Notes: a model not told the origin generated them from the sequence alone. 64,000 bases of DNA from an uncultured Desulfovibrio sp. (GCA_913060505.1 CAJXRQ010000001.1:327178-391177); one strand, 5' to 3'. Counted from the stretch's first letter, positions 39,519-48,583 are shown. Translations and numbers: made by a program.

Positions 39519-42212
39519 TTAGGCGGCTTTTACCGAACGCCGTTTATCCAATTCAACAAGCAGAAATACCCCCACCCCGCAGGCCAGAACCTTGAGCCAA
39601 TCGAACAGTGATATGGGAGCACTGCCGAACACGGTGTTCATGAACGGGGCGTAGGTATACATGAGTTGCAGCAGAAGCATGAATACGAAGCCGCCGCTGA
39701 CCCATGGATTGCTCATGAGCCCCAGAGCAAAAGGCGAACGGCTGAATGAGCGGGAGTTGAAGAGGTAGAAAGCTTCCACAACCACGAAAACATTGACTGC
39801 CATGGTTCTGGCTTTTTCCGTTGTAGCTCCCGAGACCAGCTCAAGCTCAAAGAGCCCGAAGGCCGTGATGAGCAACAACAGACTGACCATGCCAACCCGT
39901 TTGAGAATGGTCCTGTCCCAAAGCGGTTTGTCCGGTCTGCGTGGAGGGGTATTCATGATGCCTTTTTCTTTGGGCTCGAAAGCCAGCATCATACCCAGGC
40001 AACCAGCTGTGGTCATGTTGATCCACAATATCTGAACGGGCAGGATGGGCAGAGTTGCCCCGAACAGGATGGCCGCAAGGATGACCAGTCCTTCTCCTGT
40101 ATTGGTGGGCAGCGTCCATGCGATGAATTTTGTCAGATTGGCGAACACGCCTCTCCCTTCTTCCACAGCGGCCTCGATGGTGGCAAAGTTATCGTCCGTC
40201 AGCACCATGTCTGCGGCTTCCTTGGCTGCTTCCGTTCCGTTCATGCCCATGGCGATGCCTATGTCAGCCTGTCTGAGCGCCGGAGCGTCGTTGACGCCGT
40301 CACCTGTCATGGCGCAGATTTCACCCTGAGATTGCAAGGCCATGACCAGCCTCAGCTTTTGTTCCGGGGAGACTCGGGCGAAAACCGAAATGCCTCGCGC
40401 TGTTTCCATGAGCTCCTTATCCGACATGGCCGAGATTTCACTGCCGGTCAGGACTTGGCAGGTATTCGACAGGACGCACTCGGAGCGTTCCAGCTGGAGC
40501 ATGTTTCCGATAGCCTGCGCGGTAACGGCATGGTCTCCGGTGATCATTTTTACATCCACGCCGGCCCTGTGGCAGCTATCAATAGCCTTTCTGACCTCAT
40601 TGCGTGGTGGGTCAATCATTCCCTGCAAACCAAGAAATTCCAGGCCGGAGTCAAGACCGTGCTTGTCGAAAGAATCCGGGGAAAGACCGGTTTTGCGTGC
40701 AAGAGCCAAAACACGCAATCCCTTGGAGGCCAGAGTGTTTTGCATGTCCTGAATTGCTGCCGCGTCCAAATCGGTCGGAGTGCCGTCCGATCCGAAATCG
40801 GAATCGCATTTTGAAAGTATGACCTCGACAGCCCCTTTCACGTATGCAACCGGACCTTCCGGCCCCGTGTGCAACGTGGCCATGTATTGCAGGGCCGATT
40901 CAAACGGGATTGCCGTTACGCGGGGAAAAATCTTGTTTTCGGTCGTCCGATCCAGTCCTCCCTTGACTGCGGACACCAATAACGCCGCTTCAGTCGGATC
41001 GCCCTGTACCTCCGTCCTGTCCCCGGATCTTTTAAGCTCGGCATCGTTGCAAAGCAGCCCGGCGCGCAGGCATTCCTGCAAGAGTACTCCAGATTCGGAT
41101 TCCTTTTGCGGGCGTATTTTCCCACGTGTGTCATACCCGGAACCGGAGACTTCATAAATCGTCTGGCCGCAGTAAATTTCCTGCACTGTCATTTCGTTTT
41201 GTGTCAGGGTGCCGGTTTTATCGGTGCAGATAACTGTTGTGCCGCCAAGCGTTTCCACGGCGGGAAGCTTGCGTACAATGGCTTTTTTTTCGGCCATCCG
41301 GGAAACGCCGAGGGCAAGAATGACCGTAATGGCGGCGGGCAACCCTTCGGGAATGGCTCCCACGGCAAGGGCTACAGCCGCCATGAACATTTCCGTTGCA
41401 GGCTCGTCGCGCAAAATTCCGAATGCAAAAGCCAATCCTGCCAGGATGAGAATAGTCACCAGCAGGATATGGCTAAAATGTGTTATTTTTTTGGTGAGTG
41501 GAGTCATGATGTCCTGCGCGGACTCAACCAGGTCGGAAATGCGTCCCAATTCCGTTGCTGCGCCTGTTGCCACAACGATACCGCGTCCCTGTCCATAGCT
41601 CACAATTGTTCCGGCAAAGGCCATGCAGTGCCTGTCGGCAAGCGTCGCATCAATGTCGGATTCTTCGCGATCTTTGGTCGTGGGGATGGATTCTCCGGTC
41701 AAAGCGGATTCATCCACACGCAGTTCCCAGGTGTCCACAATGCGCATGTCCGCCGGGACTTTATCTCCTGAGCCGAGCAAGACCACGTCGCCCGGAACCA
41801 GCTGTGCAGCGTCCACCTGTTGTTTCGCTCCGCAACGGATCACCGTGGCCTGAGTACGCATGGAGGATGCGAGCGCTTCAAGTGCCCGAACCGCCTTGAG
41901 CTCCTGAAGGAAACCCACCACAGCATTCACCATGACAACGCCGAGAATGACGGCGGAGTCAATCCATTCGCCAAGGAGTGCCGTTATGACTCCGGCAATG
42001 ATGAGGATATATACGAGTGGCTGATGGAATTGCAGTAAAAAGCGTTGCCATGCAGGTTGCGTCTTTTTGCTGGTGATGACGTTTTCCCCGAAATGCTCCA
42101 GACGAAGTTCCGTTTCAAAAAGGTCCAGCCCTTTTTGCGCATCCACATCCAGCAGCTCCGTAATCTTTTCGACCGGAATATGGTGCCAGTGTTTTTTCAT
42201 GAGCGTCTGCAT
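39519..42212 (-). CDS. P-type cation-transporting ATPase (P2-like)
   Basis: The 897-residue pump has TGES (near residue 171), the phosphorylated aspartate in DKTGTLT (near 333), MITGDHAVTAQAIG, and MTGDGVNDAPA (near 637), with about ten membrane segments. TM4 has PEGLPA and TM5 has NTGEG, as in calcium-type pumps. TM6 reads WINMTTAG near residue 730, with Ala where the SERCA calcium pump has its ligand Asp, so calcium transport is doubtful and the ion is left open. GGAGGCTATC precedes ATG 42212. Confidence 0.88.
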   Translation of the reverse strand: MQTLMKKHWHHIPVEKITELLDVDAQKGLDLFETELRLEHFGENVITSKKTQPAWQRFLLQFHQPLVYILIIAGVITALLGEWIDSAVILGVVMVNAVVGFLQELKAVRALEALASSMRTQATVIRCGAKQQVDAAQLVPGDVVLLGSGDKVPADMRIVDTWELRVDESALTGESIPTTKDREESDIDATLADRHCMAFAGTIVSYGQGRGIVVATGAATELGRISDLVESAQDIMTPLTKKITHFSHILLVTILILAGLAFAFGILRDEPATEMFMAAVALAVGAIPEGLPAAITVILALGVSRMAEKKAIVRKLPAVETLGGTTVICTDKTGTLTQNEMTVQEIYCGQTIYEVSGSGYDTRGKIRPQKESESGVLLQECLRAGLLCNDAELKRSGDRTEVQGDPTEAALLVSAVKGGLDRTTENKIFPRVTAIPFESALQYMATLHTGPEGPVAYVKGAVEVILSKCDSDFGSDGTPTDLDAAAIQDMQNTLASKGLRVLALARKTGLSPDSFDKHGLDSGLEFLGLQGMIDPPRNEVRKAIDSCHRAGVDVKMITGDHAVTAQAIGNMLQLERSECVLSNTCQVLTGSEISAMSDKELMETARGISVFARVSPEQKLRLVMALQSQGEICAMTGDGVNDAPALRQADIGIAMGMNGTEAAKEAADMVLTDDNFATIEAAVEEGRGVFANLTKFIAWTLPTNTGEGLVILAAILFGATLPILPVQILWINMTTAGCLGMMLAFEPKEKGIMNTPPRRPDKPLWDRTILKRVGMVSLLLLITAFGLFELELVSGATTEKARTMAVNVFVVVEAFYLFNSRSFSRSPFALGLMSNPWVSGGFVFMLLLQLMYTYAPFMNTVFGSAPISLFDWLKVLACGVGVFLLVELDKRRSVKAA

Positions 42213-42337
42213 GATAGCCTCCCGACCATATGCCTGCGCCAGGCTCGGCGCATGTTTTTTGATTCTCCGATTGGAACATAATTCGAGGAAAGGTCAAGGT
42301 GGTTAAAGAACCATTCTTGCACGATAGTTTTCATGCG

Positions 42338-42371
42338 TTGACAAATTTACCTGTTCGGGGAATAGTATAAT
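42338..42371 (+). promoter_or_regulatory. candidate promoter of the PsiE-like gene, odd spacing
   Basis: Perfect TTGACA (42338-42343) and perfect TATAAT (42366-42371) are separated by 22 nt; TAGTAT (42363-42368) would give 19 nt. Both spacings are longer than the optimal 17, as seen at activator-dependent promoters. It lies 63 nt before the chosen start. Confidence 0.4.
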
Positions 42372-42433
42372 GGACTGTAAATCGTATACTTCCCCATTTG
42401 GGACGAGGGGAGCAGACAAGGAGTCGGGGACTG

Positions 42434-42922
42434 ATGTTTTTTTGTGACCAGAAGAATTATTCGCACAAAAACGAAGACAGTCTTATGCGCTATCTTTGGT
42501 TCATCATCCGGATTTGTGTCCGTGGACTGGCGCTGCTCATGACCATGGTCATCGTTTGGGGCATTTTCGATGTCGTCTATGTCCTGTATCAGCGGATGAT
42601 GACGCCACCTTACTTTCTTCTCAACATAAACGACATTCTCGCCACGTTCGGAGCGTTCATGGCCGTGCTTATCGCCATCGAAATATTTGCCAACATCGTC
42701 ATCTACCTGCAATCGGAGATGATCCATCTCCGGCTTGTAATTTCAACCGCGCTCATGGCCGCGGCAAGAAAGGTTATCGTCCTTGATTATTCCGTGAACA
42801 ATTATCTTGAGGTGTTATCCGTAGCCTGTGTGATATTGGCCCTTGCCGTATGCTATTGGCTGATCGTGCTGACCTCCCGCCAAATGGATCGACCCGACAC
42901 TGCAACCCAAAAGGCTGGATAG
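42434..42922 (+). CDS. PsiE-like membrane protein
   Basis: The product has 162 residues from ATG 42434 and about four membrane helices (LALLMTMVIVWGIFDVVYVL, FGAFMAVLIAIEIFANIVIY, a third around HLRLVISTALMAAARKVIVLD, and VACVILALAVCYWLIVL). The layout matches the PsiE (phosphate-starvation-inducible) family, whose biochemical role is unknown. An upstream TTG (42398) and a downstream ATG (42485) are alternatives. A secreted protein gene follows after 21 nt. Confidence 0.75.
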   Translation: MFFCDQKNYSHKNEDSLMRYLWFIIRICVRGLALLMTMVIVWGIFDVVYVLYQRMMTPPYFLLNINDILATFGAFMAVLIAIEIFANIVIYLQSEMIHLRLVISTALMAAARKVIVLDYSVNNYLEVLSVACVILALAVCYWLIVLTSRQMDRPDTATQKAG

Positions 42923-42943
42923 AGCCTTACAAAGGAGCGAACA

Positions 42944-43438
42944 ATGAAGACTGGAAGAATCGTTTTCGTCATGTTGGTAGTCATGTGCTGTATGGTTTCT
43001 TCGGCCTTTGCGGATCCAAGTATTGTTCTGGCTGATAAACAGAAGATCAAGACGTATCGAACCATGGACAAGGCTAAGGATACTTCGTTTTTCTCAGCAA
43101 AATGGAGCAGCGTTTTCAAGAATTGTCGGGGGAAGGACGTTTCTGTAAAAATAGTTGCTGCGGCGGTGAGAAAAAGTGCGTCGTCATATTCCTATGTCTG
43201 GCGCGATATTTACACTCGTACAAGTCAGACAGACCTTATGGTGGAGTTTTTTATTGATTCGGAAAAGGTGCTGTTGGTGGAGAATCCTCAACGGACGACC
43301 CTTGGTTTCGACCATATCCTTCCCGGAGGCGAGAGCCTTGAGGTTTTTGTCGATGCCTCCGAGTTTTCTAGCAACATAATGTTTGACGTGCGTGTGGTAA
43401 GCGATGCTCCCACGCTCGAAAGCATGTGCGGTCTCTAG
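42944..43438 (+). CDS. secreted protein of unknown function
   Basis: The 164-residue protein begins with a clear signal peptide (residues 1 to about 23, cleavage expected after SSAFA). The mature part is beta-rich (VSVKIVAAAVRKS, TDLMVEFFIDSEKVLLVENP) and has two cysteines, one near residue 62 and one four residues from the end, which could form a disulfide. I do not recognise the family. AAAGGAGCGAACA precedes the ATG. It probably shares a transcript with the PsiE-like gene and ends at the terminator at 43485-43512. Confidence 0.75.
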   Translation: MKTGRIVFVMLVVMCCMVSSAFADPSIVLADKQKIKTYRTMDKAKDTSFFSAKWSSVFKNCRGKDVSVKIVAAAVRKSASSYSYVWRDIYTRTSQTDLMVEFFIDSEKVLLVENPQRTTLGFDHILPGGESLEVFVDASEFSSNIMFDVRVVSDAPTLESMCGL

Positions 43439-43484
43439 CAGGGAGCATGAACGTCATTACCCATCCCAATGATTTTGCAGGGAA

Positions 43485-43516
43485 AACGCCCCGTTCATAT
43501 GAGCGGGGCGTTGTTG
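43485..43516 (+). terminator. bidirectional terminator
   Basis: AACGCCCCG (43485-43493) pairs with CGGGGCGTT (43504-43512), with a partly self-complementary loop. TTGTTGTCTT follows on the plus strand, and a TTTTCC tail on the minus strand. It separates the plus-strand secreted protein gene from the minus-strand MFS gene. Confidence 0.8.
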
Positions 43517-43523
43517 TCTTGCC

Positions 43524-44726
43524 TTAATATTCCTTGACGGGTTCCTGTCGGGTGGATTCCATCCTCATGGAAATGGTGAACAGTATACCCAGCGCTGCGG
43601 CTATTGCGCCGACCATGAAAACCACAGGGTAACCGAGTCTGTCCGCCAATCCGCCAGTGAGCGGCGCGGAAACGGCGTAGGCCAAGTCCTGAAAAGCCGC
43701 AAAACCGCCGAAAGCCGTCCCGCGGAGTTCGCTCGGCACACGCTTGACGACTTCCACTCCCATGGCCGGGAATATCATGGAACATCCCAGTCCTGTGAGC
43801 AATGAACCGGCCAATGCCGTGTAGACGTCCGGCGCCAGCCATAAGAGTGTTTGTCCCGCCAATTCTACGGCCAGTGAATAGAACGCCAACCGGACTCCGC
43901 CAATTTTATCCGGCAACGCTCCGAAGAGAATGCGACTAATCACAAAACCGAAGCCGAAGCAGCTCAGACCGAAGCCCGCATATGGCCATCCGTTGCTTTT
44001 GAAATAGAGCGAAATGAATGCGCCAAGCACGGCAAAGCCTACACCTTGCAGGCCTACCACTGCACCCTGTTGCCAGATCATGTGTATAATCCGTAAAAAT
44101 GATTTCCGAGGGGCTGTTTTTTTCTCCGGGAGCACCGCCCGGGCATTGGCCAGCAGGCCGCCTCCTGCCAACGGCAGAATAAGACTAAGCCCCATTAATA
44201 GTATGAAGCCGTAATCTTCATATACCGTCAGGCCAATTGGTCCACCGACTGCAAAAGCCCCGTACATGGCCATGCCGGCAACAGAGAGTACTTTTCCTGA
44301 ATGTTGCGGCCCGATCAGGGCGAAATGCCAGTTGATGATCCCCGTCAGTGTCATGCTTTCGCCAAGACCCAACAACAACCGGCCACAAAGCAGGATTGCA
44401 TATGCCGCAGGGCGCGGCAGTCCCGGACATGCTGAGGCGAGGCATATGCCCGCAGCAGACATGTAAATGACAAGCCCCAGCATGGCGCACTTCTTGGTGC
44501 TGCGGGTATCTGCAAAGTTTCCTGCATAGCTTCTTGAAAAAATCGTGGAGATAAAGGCTATCCCCACAGCCAGGCCACCCATCCAGTTCGGCAGGCCAAG
44601 CTTTTGGCCGACGTATACGGAAATGACAGGCAACGCTATTGCCACGGAAAGATAGGAAATGAAAATCGCAATACCCATTCTGAAAAGGCATTTTACACAA
44701 GAGTCTTTTTGCATCGGGTTCTCCAT
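43524..44726 (-). CDS. MFS transporter
   Basis: The 400-residue protein has twelve hydrophobic segments. The major facilitator loop between TM2 and TM3 is visible as GNFADTRSTKKCAMLG, and the TM8-9 counterpart as GALPDKIGGVRLAF. The pattern resembles the arabinose-efflux/YhhS-type group. The substrate is unknown. It begins at ATG 44726; the NAT terminator lies directly upstream, so it appears to have its own promoter. Confidence 0.85.
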   Translation of the reverse strand: MENPMQKDSCVKCLFRMGIAIFISYLSVAIALPVISVYVGQKLGLPNWMGGLAVGIAFISTIFSRSYAGNFADTRSTKKCAMLGLVIYMSAAGICLASACPGLPRPAAYAILLCGRLLLGLGESMTLTGIINWHFALIGPQHSGKVLSVAGMAMYGAFAVGGPIGLTVYEDYGFILLMGLSLILPLAGGGLLANARAVLPEKKTAPRKSFLRIIHMIWQQGAVVGLQGVGFAVLGAFISLYFKSNGWPYAGFGLSCFGFGFVISRILFGALPDKIGGVRLAFYSLAVELAGQTLLWLAPDVYTALAGSLLTGLGCSMIFPAMGVEVVKRVPSELRGTAFGGFAAFQDLAYAVSAPLTGGLADRLGYPVVFMVGAIAAALGILFTISMRMESTRQEPVKEY

Positions 44727-44753
44727 GGTTGAAGTCCATGGGGGGAGATGAAA

Positions 44754-44799
44754 TATAAAAACGCACTCTCCTGACCACAGGTGGACAAGCTAGTGCGTT
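44754..44799 (-). terminator. intrinsic terminator after the NAT gene
   Basis: AACGCACT (44760-44767) pairs with AGTGCGTT (44792-44799), with an inner CCTG/CAGG stem. On the minus strand the stem runs into TTTTTATATTT. It closes the N-acetyltransferase transcript 132 nt after the stop. Confidence 0.8.
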
Positions 44800-44930
44800 G
44801 GTTGTCGTTAACGCGTACGGAGGTAGGCAAAAGATGTCTACCCATTCTCAATTTTGGAGACAGTGCAACTCGGAGGTTGCTTTGTCCAAGAAGAAGGTTG
44901 TCGGGTGCCATTGACGAGAGCCCGTGTGTT

Positions 44931-45737
44931 TTACTGACAGGCAGCAATTTTTTCATACAGTTGGCGGCATTCGTTTTCACTGGCCCGGAGTCCAAGCTCT
45001 TCGCACAGTATTTGTTCGAGTTCTTTCGGATTGGCAATCTCCATGCTTTGCGTTTCCGATTGCCGTATGACCCAGTATTTCAAATCTATCAAGGAGCGGG
45101 TTTCGTCTTCCAGAATTCGTGATGTTACCAAATGTTTCACGAAGTTCGCGTCAGGGTGTTTGTGGGAGAAGAAATGTCCCAATTCACAGTCAGCCTGACC
45201 ATAGCGGGCCAACTCGAAGCGATACAGGGAGAAAAAGTCACCGTCCTTGAATACCTGCATGTGATATTCGCCTGGATGGCGCTCTTTAATGCGAAAGTTG
45301 TTTCTGCCTGTATTGACTTCACAGCCGGACATCGGAACCGGAAGCGACGGTCCGAGAAAACCAAAACCTACATCCACGACATACTGTTGCCCTGCATATT
45401 CTACCATTGTGATTCGATGTGTTAATCCGGGGTGAATATCCTGATTATGGATCACACGAGCCAGAAAAAGCTTTGGGGAAAATCCAAGCTCTTTCAACAC
45501 CTCGAAAAACAGGCCATTTTGTTCAAAGCAGTACCCGCCGCGACGTCTGACAACAATTCGTTGATAGAGCGATGGAAAATCCAATGGCAAGTCATCACCG
45601 AGTTGGCATCCCAAACTGCTGAAGGCAAAAGTAGCTACATGCCGGGTAGCTGCATCACAAAGAAAGTTGAAATCCGGATTCCGGTTATGCAGATCGAGGG
45701 TCTGCAGATATTTTTCTGTCATTGTGCGCCGTTCCAT
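44931..45737 (-). CDS. nat: arylamine N-acetyltransferase
   Basis: NAT transfers acetyl from acetyl-CoA to arylamines through a Cys-His-Asp triad. All three are present: Cys in RRRGGYCFEQNG, His in THRITMVEY and Asp in VVDVGFG. From ATG 45737, after AAGGTGGGAATTAT, it has 268 residues, normal for the family; the frame opens further upstream to 45782. Codon use is more AT-rich than the ribosomal region, as for the rest of this accessory stretch. The physiological substrate is unknown. Confidence 0.9.
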   Translation of the reverse strand: MERRTMTEKYLQTLDLHNRNPDFNFLCDAATRHVATFAFSSLGCQLGDDLPLDFPSLYQRIVVRRRGGYCFEQNGLFFEVLKELGFSPKLFLARVIHNQDIHPGLTHRITMVEYAGQQYVVDVGFGFLGPSLPVPMSGCEVNTGRNNFRIKERHPGEYHMQVFKDGDFFSLYRFELARYGQADCELGHFFSHKHPDANFVKHLVTSRILEDETRSLIDLKYWVIRQSETQSMEIANPKELEQILCEELGLRASENECRQLYEKIAACQ

Positions 45738-45778
45738 ATAATTCCCACCTTGAGTAAAGAGCAATGTTGTCGTGTTTG

Positions 45779-46036
45779 TCATAAATTCTTAAAAGATTTT
45801 TGTATATTCGTTGCCTTTTTCGTCAGTTGTGAATGCTCTGAGCAGGCCTGAATAGACATAACCAAATGAAGTTGGTGTAACTCCTGTGCTGTATAAGTGT
45901 TCATTTTTTTTTTCAGGCTGATGCAGGTGCAAATTTCTTGTAAGGATTCCCAGGTGGCTTCCTGAATCTTTTCATATTCTTCAATAGCCTTTCGCAAGGC
46001 TGACAGCGCTTTTGATTCCAATACAGGATCGATCAC
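45779..46036 (-). CDS. small helical protein of unknown function
   Basis: A GTG at 46036 follows GGGAGAAGCC, a good ribosome binding site, and gives 85 residues. An in-frame TTG at 46051 is the other possible start. The sequence is charged and helical (LSALRKAIEEYEKIQEATWESLQEI), likely a coiled coil, with no membrane segment and cysteines near residues 36 and 69. I do not recognise it. It lies 41 nt upstream of nat on the same strand, in AT-rich DNA, so it may be a recently acquired small gene or chance open frame. Confidence 0.45.
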   Translation of the reverse strand: MIDPVLESKALSALRKAIEEYEKIQEATWESLQEICTCISLKKKMNTYTAQELHQLHLVMSIQACSEHSQLTKKATNIQKSFKNL

Positions 46037-46051
46037 GGCTTCTCCCGGCAA

Positions 46052-46430
46052 TGTGATTATATGGCAACCAAGTTATGAGAGCTTGGTTGTTGCCTTTCGT
46101 TGTGTGTTTCTTTCGCTTCCACTGATAATATAAAAGCATTATTGGTTTTGCCAGTTCATATGTTGCCCCATTGGTTGAACAGTTTTTTTTGGGTTTTGTT
46201 TGCTTTGGTACAACGACAAAACGATGAAACACTTTCAACTATTGAGCTGAAAGCGTTTCATCGTAAATTCTGTGGCGTTGAAGCCGGGATCCATACCTTG
46301 GATAAATTGCAGCATCGAAACAATGATATGATTTTATATAAGTTTCTGCTTGTGTAAGGCTTCCTTCTGCTTCGCTTGGGCTTCAGGCTTTTGACCTGAA
46401 GTTGACCAAGGATAATTAATTGGGAACAAC
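46052..46430. other. intergenic stretch without a supported gene
   Basis: This 379-nt AT-rich gap holds two inverted repeats. CAACCAAG/CTTGGTTG lies near 46062-46093, in the presumed leader of the small helical gene. CTTCAGG (46381-46387) with CCTGAAG (46395-46401) is flanked by CTTGG/CCAAG and lies 30 nt past the yceI stop; it lacks a T-tract but may end that transcript. An 85-codon open frame on the plus strand (46100-46357) has no recognisable content. Confidence 0.5.
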
Positions 46431-47009
46431 CTATTTATCCTGCAACAATTCAAAATCAACAATGATTTCGACTTCGTTGCCAATGAGTATGCCTCCTCCA
46501 TCGATGGGTTGATTCCAGCCCACGCCAAAGTTCCGTCTGTCAATGGTTATTTCGGCCTTGCCGCCGAGACGAGTGTGCCCCCAAGGGTCTTTACGCAGAT
46601 CGTTCAGGCCGGTCACGATGAAAGTGGCGTCGCGGGAGATTCCCTTGACAGTCAGTTTGCCCATGGCTCCAAATCCCTTGGATGTCTGGGTTATTCGGGA
46701 ACTGACAAAGGTCATGTTCGGATACTTGGCAGCTTCCAGAAAGTCTCCGCTTTTGAGGTGTGTGTCACGTTTATCCACCCCTGTATCAAGGCTATCGACA
46801 GCGATGATGACATTGAATGTTGTGGGCTTGCCATCGCTGAATTCCAGAGTCCCCTTTATGTCGGGGAATGCTCCCCTGACCTTGGCGATCATCATGTGTT
46901 GGATGGCAAAGTTTGCGGCGGAGTGGTCCGGATCAATTTTCCAGTTCTCAGCCAGCGCTGATGTGGCGCTGAAGACCAGCGCAAAAACAATTAAAAGTAC
47001 CTTTTTCAT
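46431..47009 (-). CDS. YceI-family periplasmic protein
   Basis: The 192-residue protein has a signal peptide (residues 1-20, cleavage after SALA) and the YceI lipocalin-like fold: WKIDPDHSAANFAIQHMM, DSLDTGVDKRDTHLKSGDFLEAAKYPNMTF, and GWNQPIDGGGILIGNEVEI. YceI proteins bind long polyisoprenoids in a hydrophobic barrel. GGGAGGTCTATC precedes the ATG. It lies 32 nt downstream of the nitroreductase gene, likely in one transcript. Confidence 0.92.
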   Translation of the reverse strand: MKKVLLIVFALVFSATSALAENWKIDPDHSAANFAIQHMMIAKVRGAFPDIKGTLEFSDGKPTTFNVIIAVDSLDTGVDKRDTHLKSGDFLEAAKYPNMTFVSSRITQTSKGFGAMGKLTVKGISRDATFIVTGLNDLRKDPWGHTRLGGKAEITIDRRNFGVGWNQPIDGGGILIGNEVEIIVDFELLQDK

Positions 47010-47041
47010 GATAGACCTCCCAAGTGTCAGGGGTGTTGTTC

Positions 47042-47659
47042 CTATAGCGTGTTCAGTACCATTTCTTCATAGGATTGCCGCCATCCCTTGGGATGGATTT
47101 TGACGTCCTTTTTCTTGTGGCCTACGCATAAAAGCATGGGAATCCAGTACTGTTCAGGGATATCAAAAGCCTTGCGGACGCCTTCATGATCGAATCCATC
47201 CATGGGGTGAGTGTGCAAACCAAGGTCTGAAGCAGCATACATGATGGACATGGCGAACAGGCCGGTATTCTTGTTGGCAAAGGCTTGGCTGGCGGCTTCT
47301 GATCCGCCGTAAAGGGCTGAAGTGGTTGAGATGAACCAGTCCCGCTGTTCCGGCTGCATGCTGTTGCTGAAGTTGGCCTCCAGTGTCGTATTGCCTTCTT
47401 TCCATCCCTCCCTGTCCGCAAGCATGATGAGAACCACCGGGGCTTCACTGACCTTGGGCTGGTCAAAAGCGAGCTTTTGCAACTCGGCCTTTTTGCTTGC
47501 GTCGCGCAAGACGATCAGCTTCCATGGTTGAAGATTGAAACTGGATGGGGCTTTCGCGGCATTTTGAATGATTTCGCGTAACTGGTCTTCTGTAACATTT
47601 TGGGCAGGGTCAAAGAAATTGATGGCACGACGATTGGTAAGGATTTCTTTGAATTCCAT
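47042..47659 (-). CDS. nitroreductase-family FMN oxidoreductase
   Basis: The 205-residue protein has the FMN-binding start RRAINFFDPAQNVTEDQL, the APSSFNLQPWKLIVLRD signature and a C-terminal YWIPMLLCVGHKKKDVKIHPK. These are small homodimeric NAD(P)H-dependent flavoenzymes; the electron acceptor is not predictable. GACGGAGGAAAATC precedes the ATG. It is the first gene of a likely two-gene unit with yceI. Confidence 0.92.
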   Translation of the reverse strand: MEFKEILTNRRAINFFDPAQNVTEDQLREIIQNAAKAPSSFNLQPWKLIVLRDASKKAELQKLAFDQPKVSEAPVVLIMLADREGWKEGNTTLEANFSNSMQPEQRDWFISTTSALYGGSEAASQAFANKNTGLFAMSIMYAASDLGLHTHPMDGFDHEGVRKAFDIPEQYWIPMLLCVGHKKKDVKIHPKGWRQSYEEMVLNTL

Positions 47660-48583
47660 GATTTTCCTCCGTCAGTTCATACGTTTTTTGGGTTTTGTGA
47701 AGGTTCTGTCCTGACATTTTCCTTGAAGGCCTGATCCAACTCTTTCTGGTAATTCATCACGCTGGGACAGCGCCATGCAAACGATTCGTTCACGGTCTAT
47801 CCGTGAGGAGCAAGAAGCAGACAGGCCCATTCGCCGGGTACGGACACTTCATTGGAGCCTGGCTGATTTCTCGACGCATTTTTTCTTTTCCTTATCCTTG
47901 TCCCGGCAATAAGGCGGATGTATCCGGGGGTGGTAGCGTATACCATAAATTATCCCATGAAAGTTGCCACAAAAAAAGCACAACATCATCAGAGCGATGA
48001 TTCATGGAGCCTTCTATGGTGGTGAAAAAAAGTTGACGGCGCGAGCTGGGATTGTTTTCGGGAAAAGGCGAGTCTGTGGCTGGAAAATTTTCGGTTTAAA
48101 CCGGAAGTCGATGTCTGTATGGATTGGTGGATTTAAAAAAATGCCCGCAATACCCCGCCACTTTTGACGGGGGATTGCGGATGAGCATGGTGTGTATGCG
48201 GTTAATCGGCGTTGCCCCCCCAATAGCATCCCGTAGGGTAAACCGTTTTGTGGGCGGGTGTGTCCATGATGCCTTCCAGATTGTGTATCCGGTTCGCCAT
48301 GCGAGGGGCTTGTTATACCATCATGATACTGGTCTTCTTGGGTGTGGTGCTACCTGAAAGCAGCAGATTGGTGCAATGTGTGTGGCGAAAACCATGGTAG
48401 CGCGGTTTCCTGAACGGAAGCTCCTTCACCACCGCTTGGAAGCGCCCATAATGTCTGCCCTAAAATGGGGAGCCTTCATTCCGACATGCCTCCAAGCTCG
48501 GGATTTCACAGTCTGGCGGCGAAGAAATAATGGTATCCCTAACATATTGCCAATTCCCGGTGCATCGCCCGCAGTGTCCAGCC
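47660..48583. other. 0.92-kb region without a convincing gene
   Basis: Only short, unsupported open frames occur. One is a 38-codon GTG frame on the minus strand (47677-47793, reading NESFAWRCPSVMNYQKELD), just upstream of the nitroreductase; it could be a small protein or a gene remnant. Plus-strand frames at 48124-48357 and 48376-48612 have no family-like composition. The region contains a strong minus-strand terminator (48133-48180) about 400 nt beyond the end of cooC. Confidence 0.6.
48129..48180 (-). terminator. strong intrinsic terminator, minus strand
   Basis: CCGCAAT (48145-48151) with ATTGCGG (48174-48180) and an inner CCCCG/CGGGG make a stem of about 12 bp. On the minus strand it is followed by a seven-T run (plus-strand A-run at 48135-48141). 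The nearest upstream minus-strand gene is cooC, whose stop is 404 nt away. It therefore ends either a long cooC 3' UTR or a separate untranslated RNA. Confidence 0.8.

Noticed and set aside
46100..46357. 85-codon plus-strand frame between the small helical gene and yceI
   Set aside because: No recognisable motif, poor ribosome binding site, and it runs against the direction of the flanking genes.
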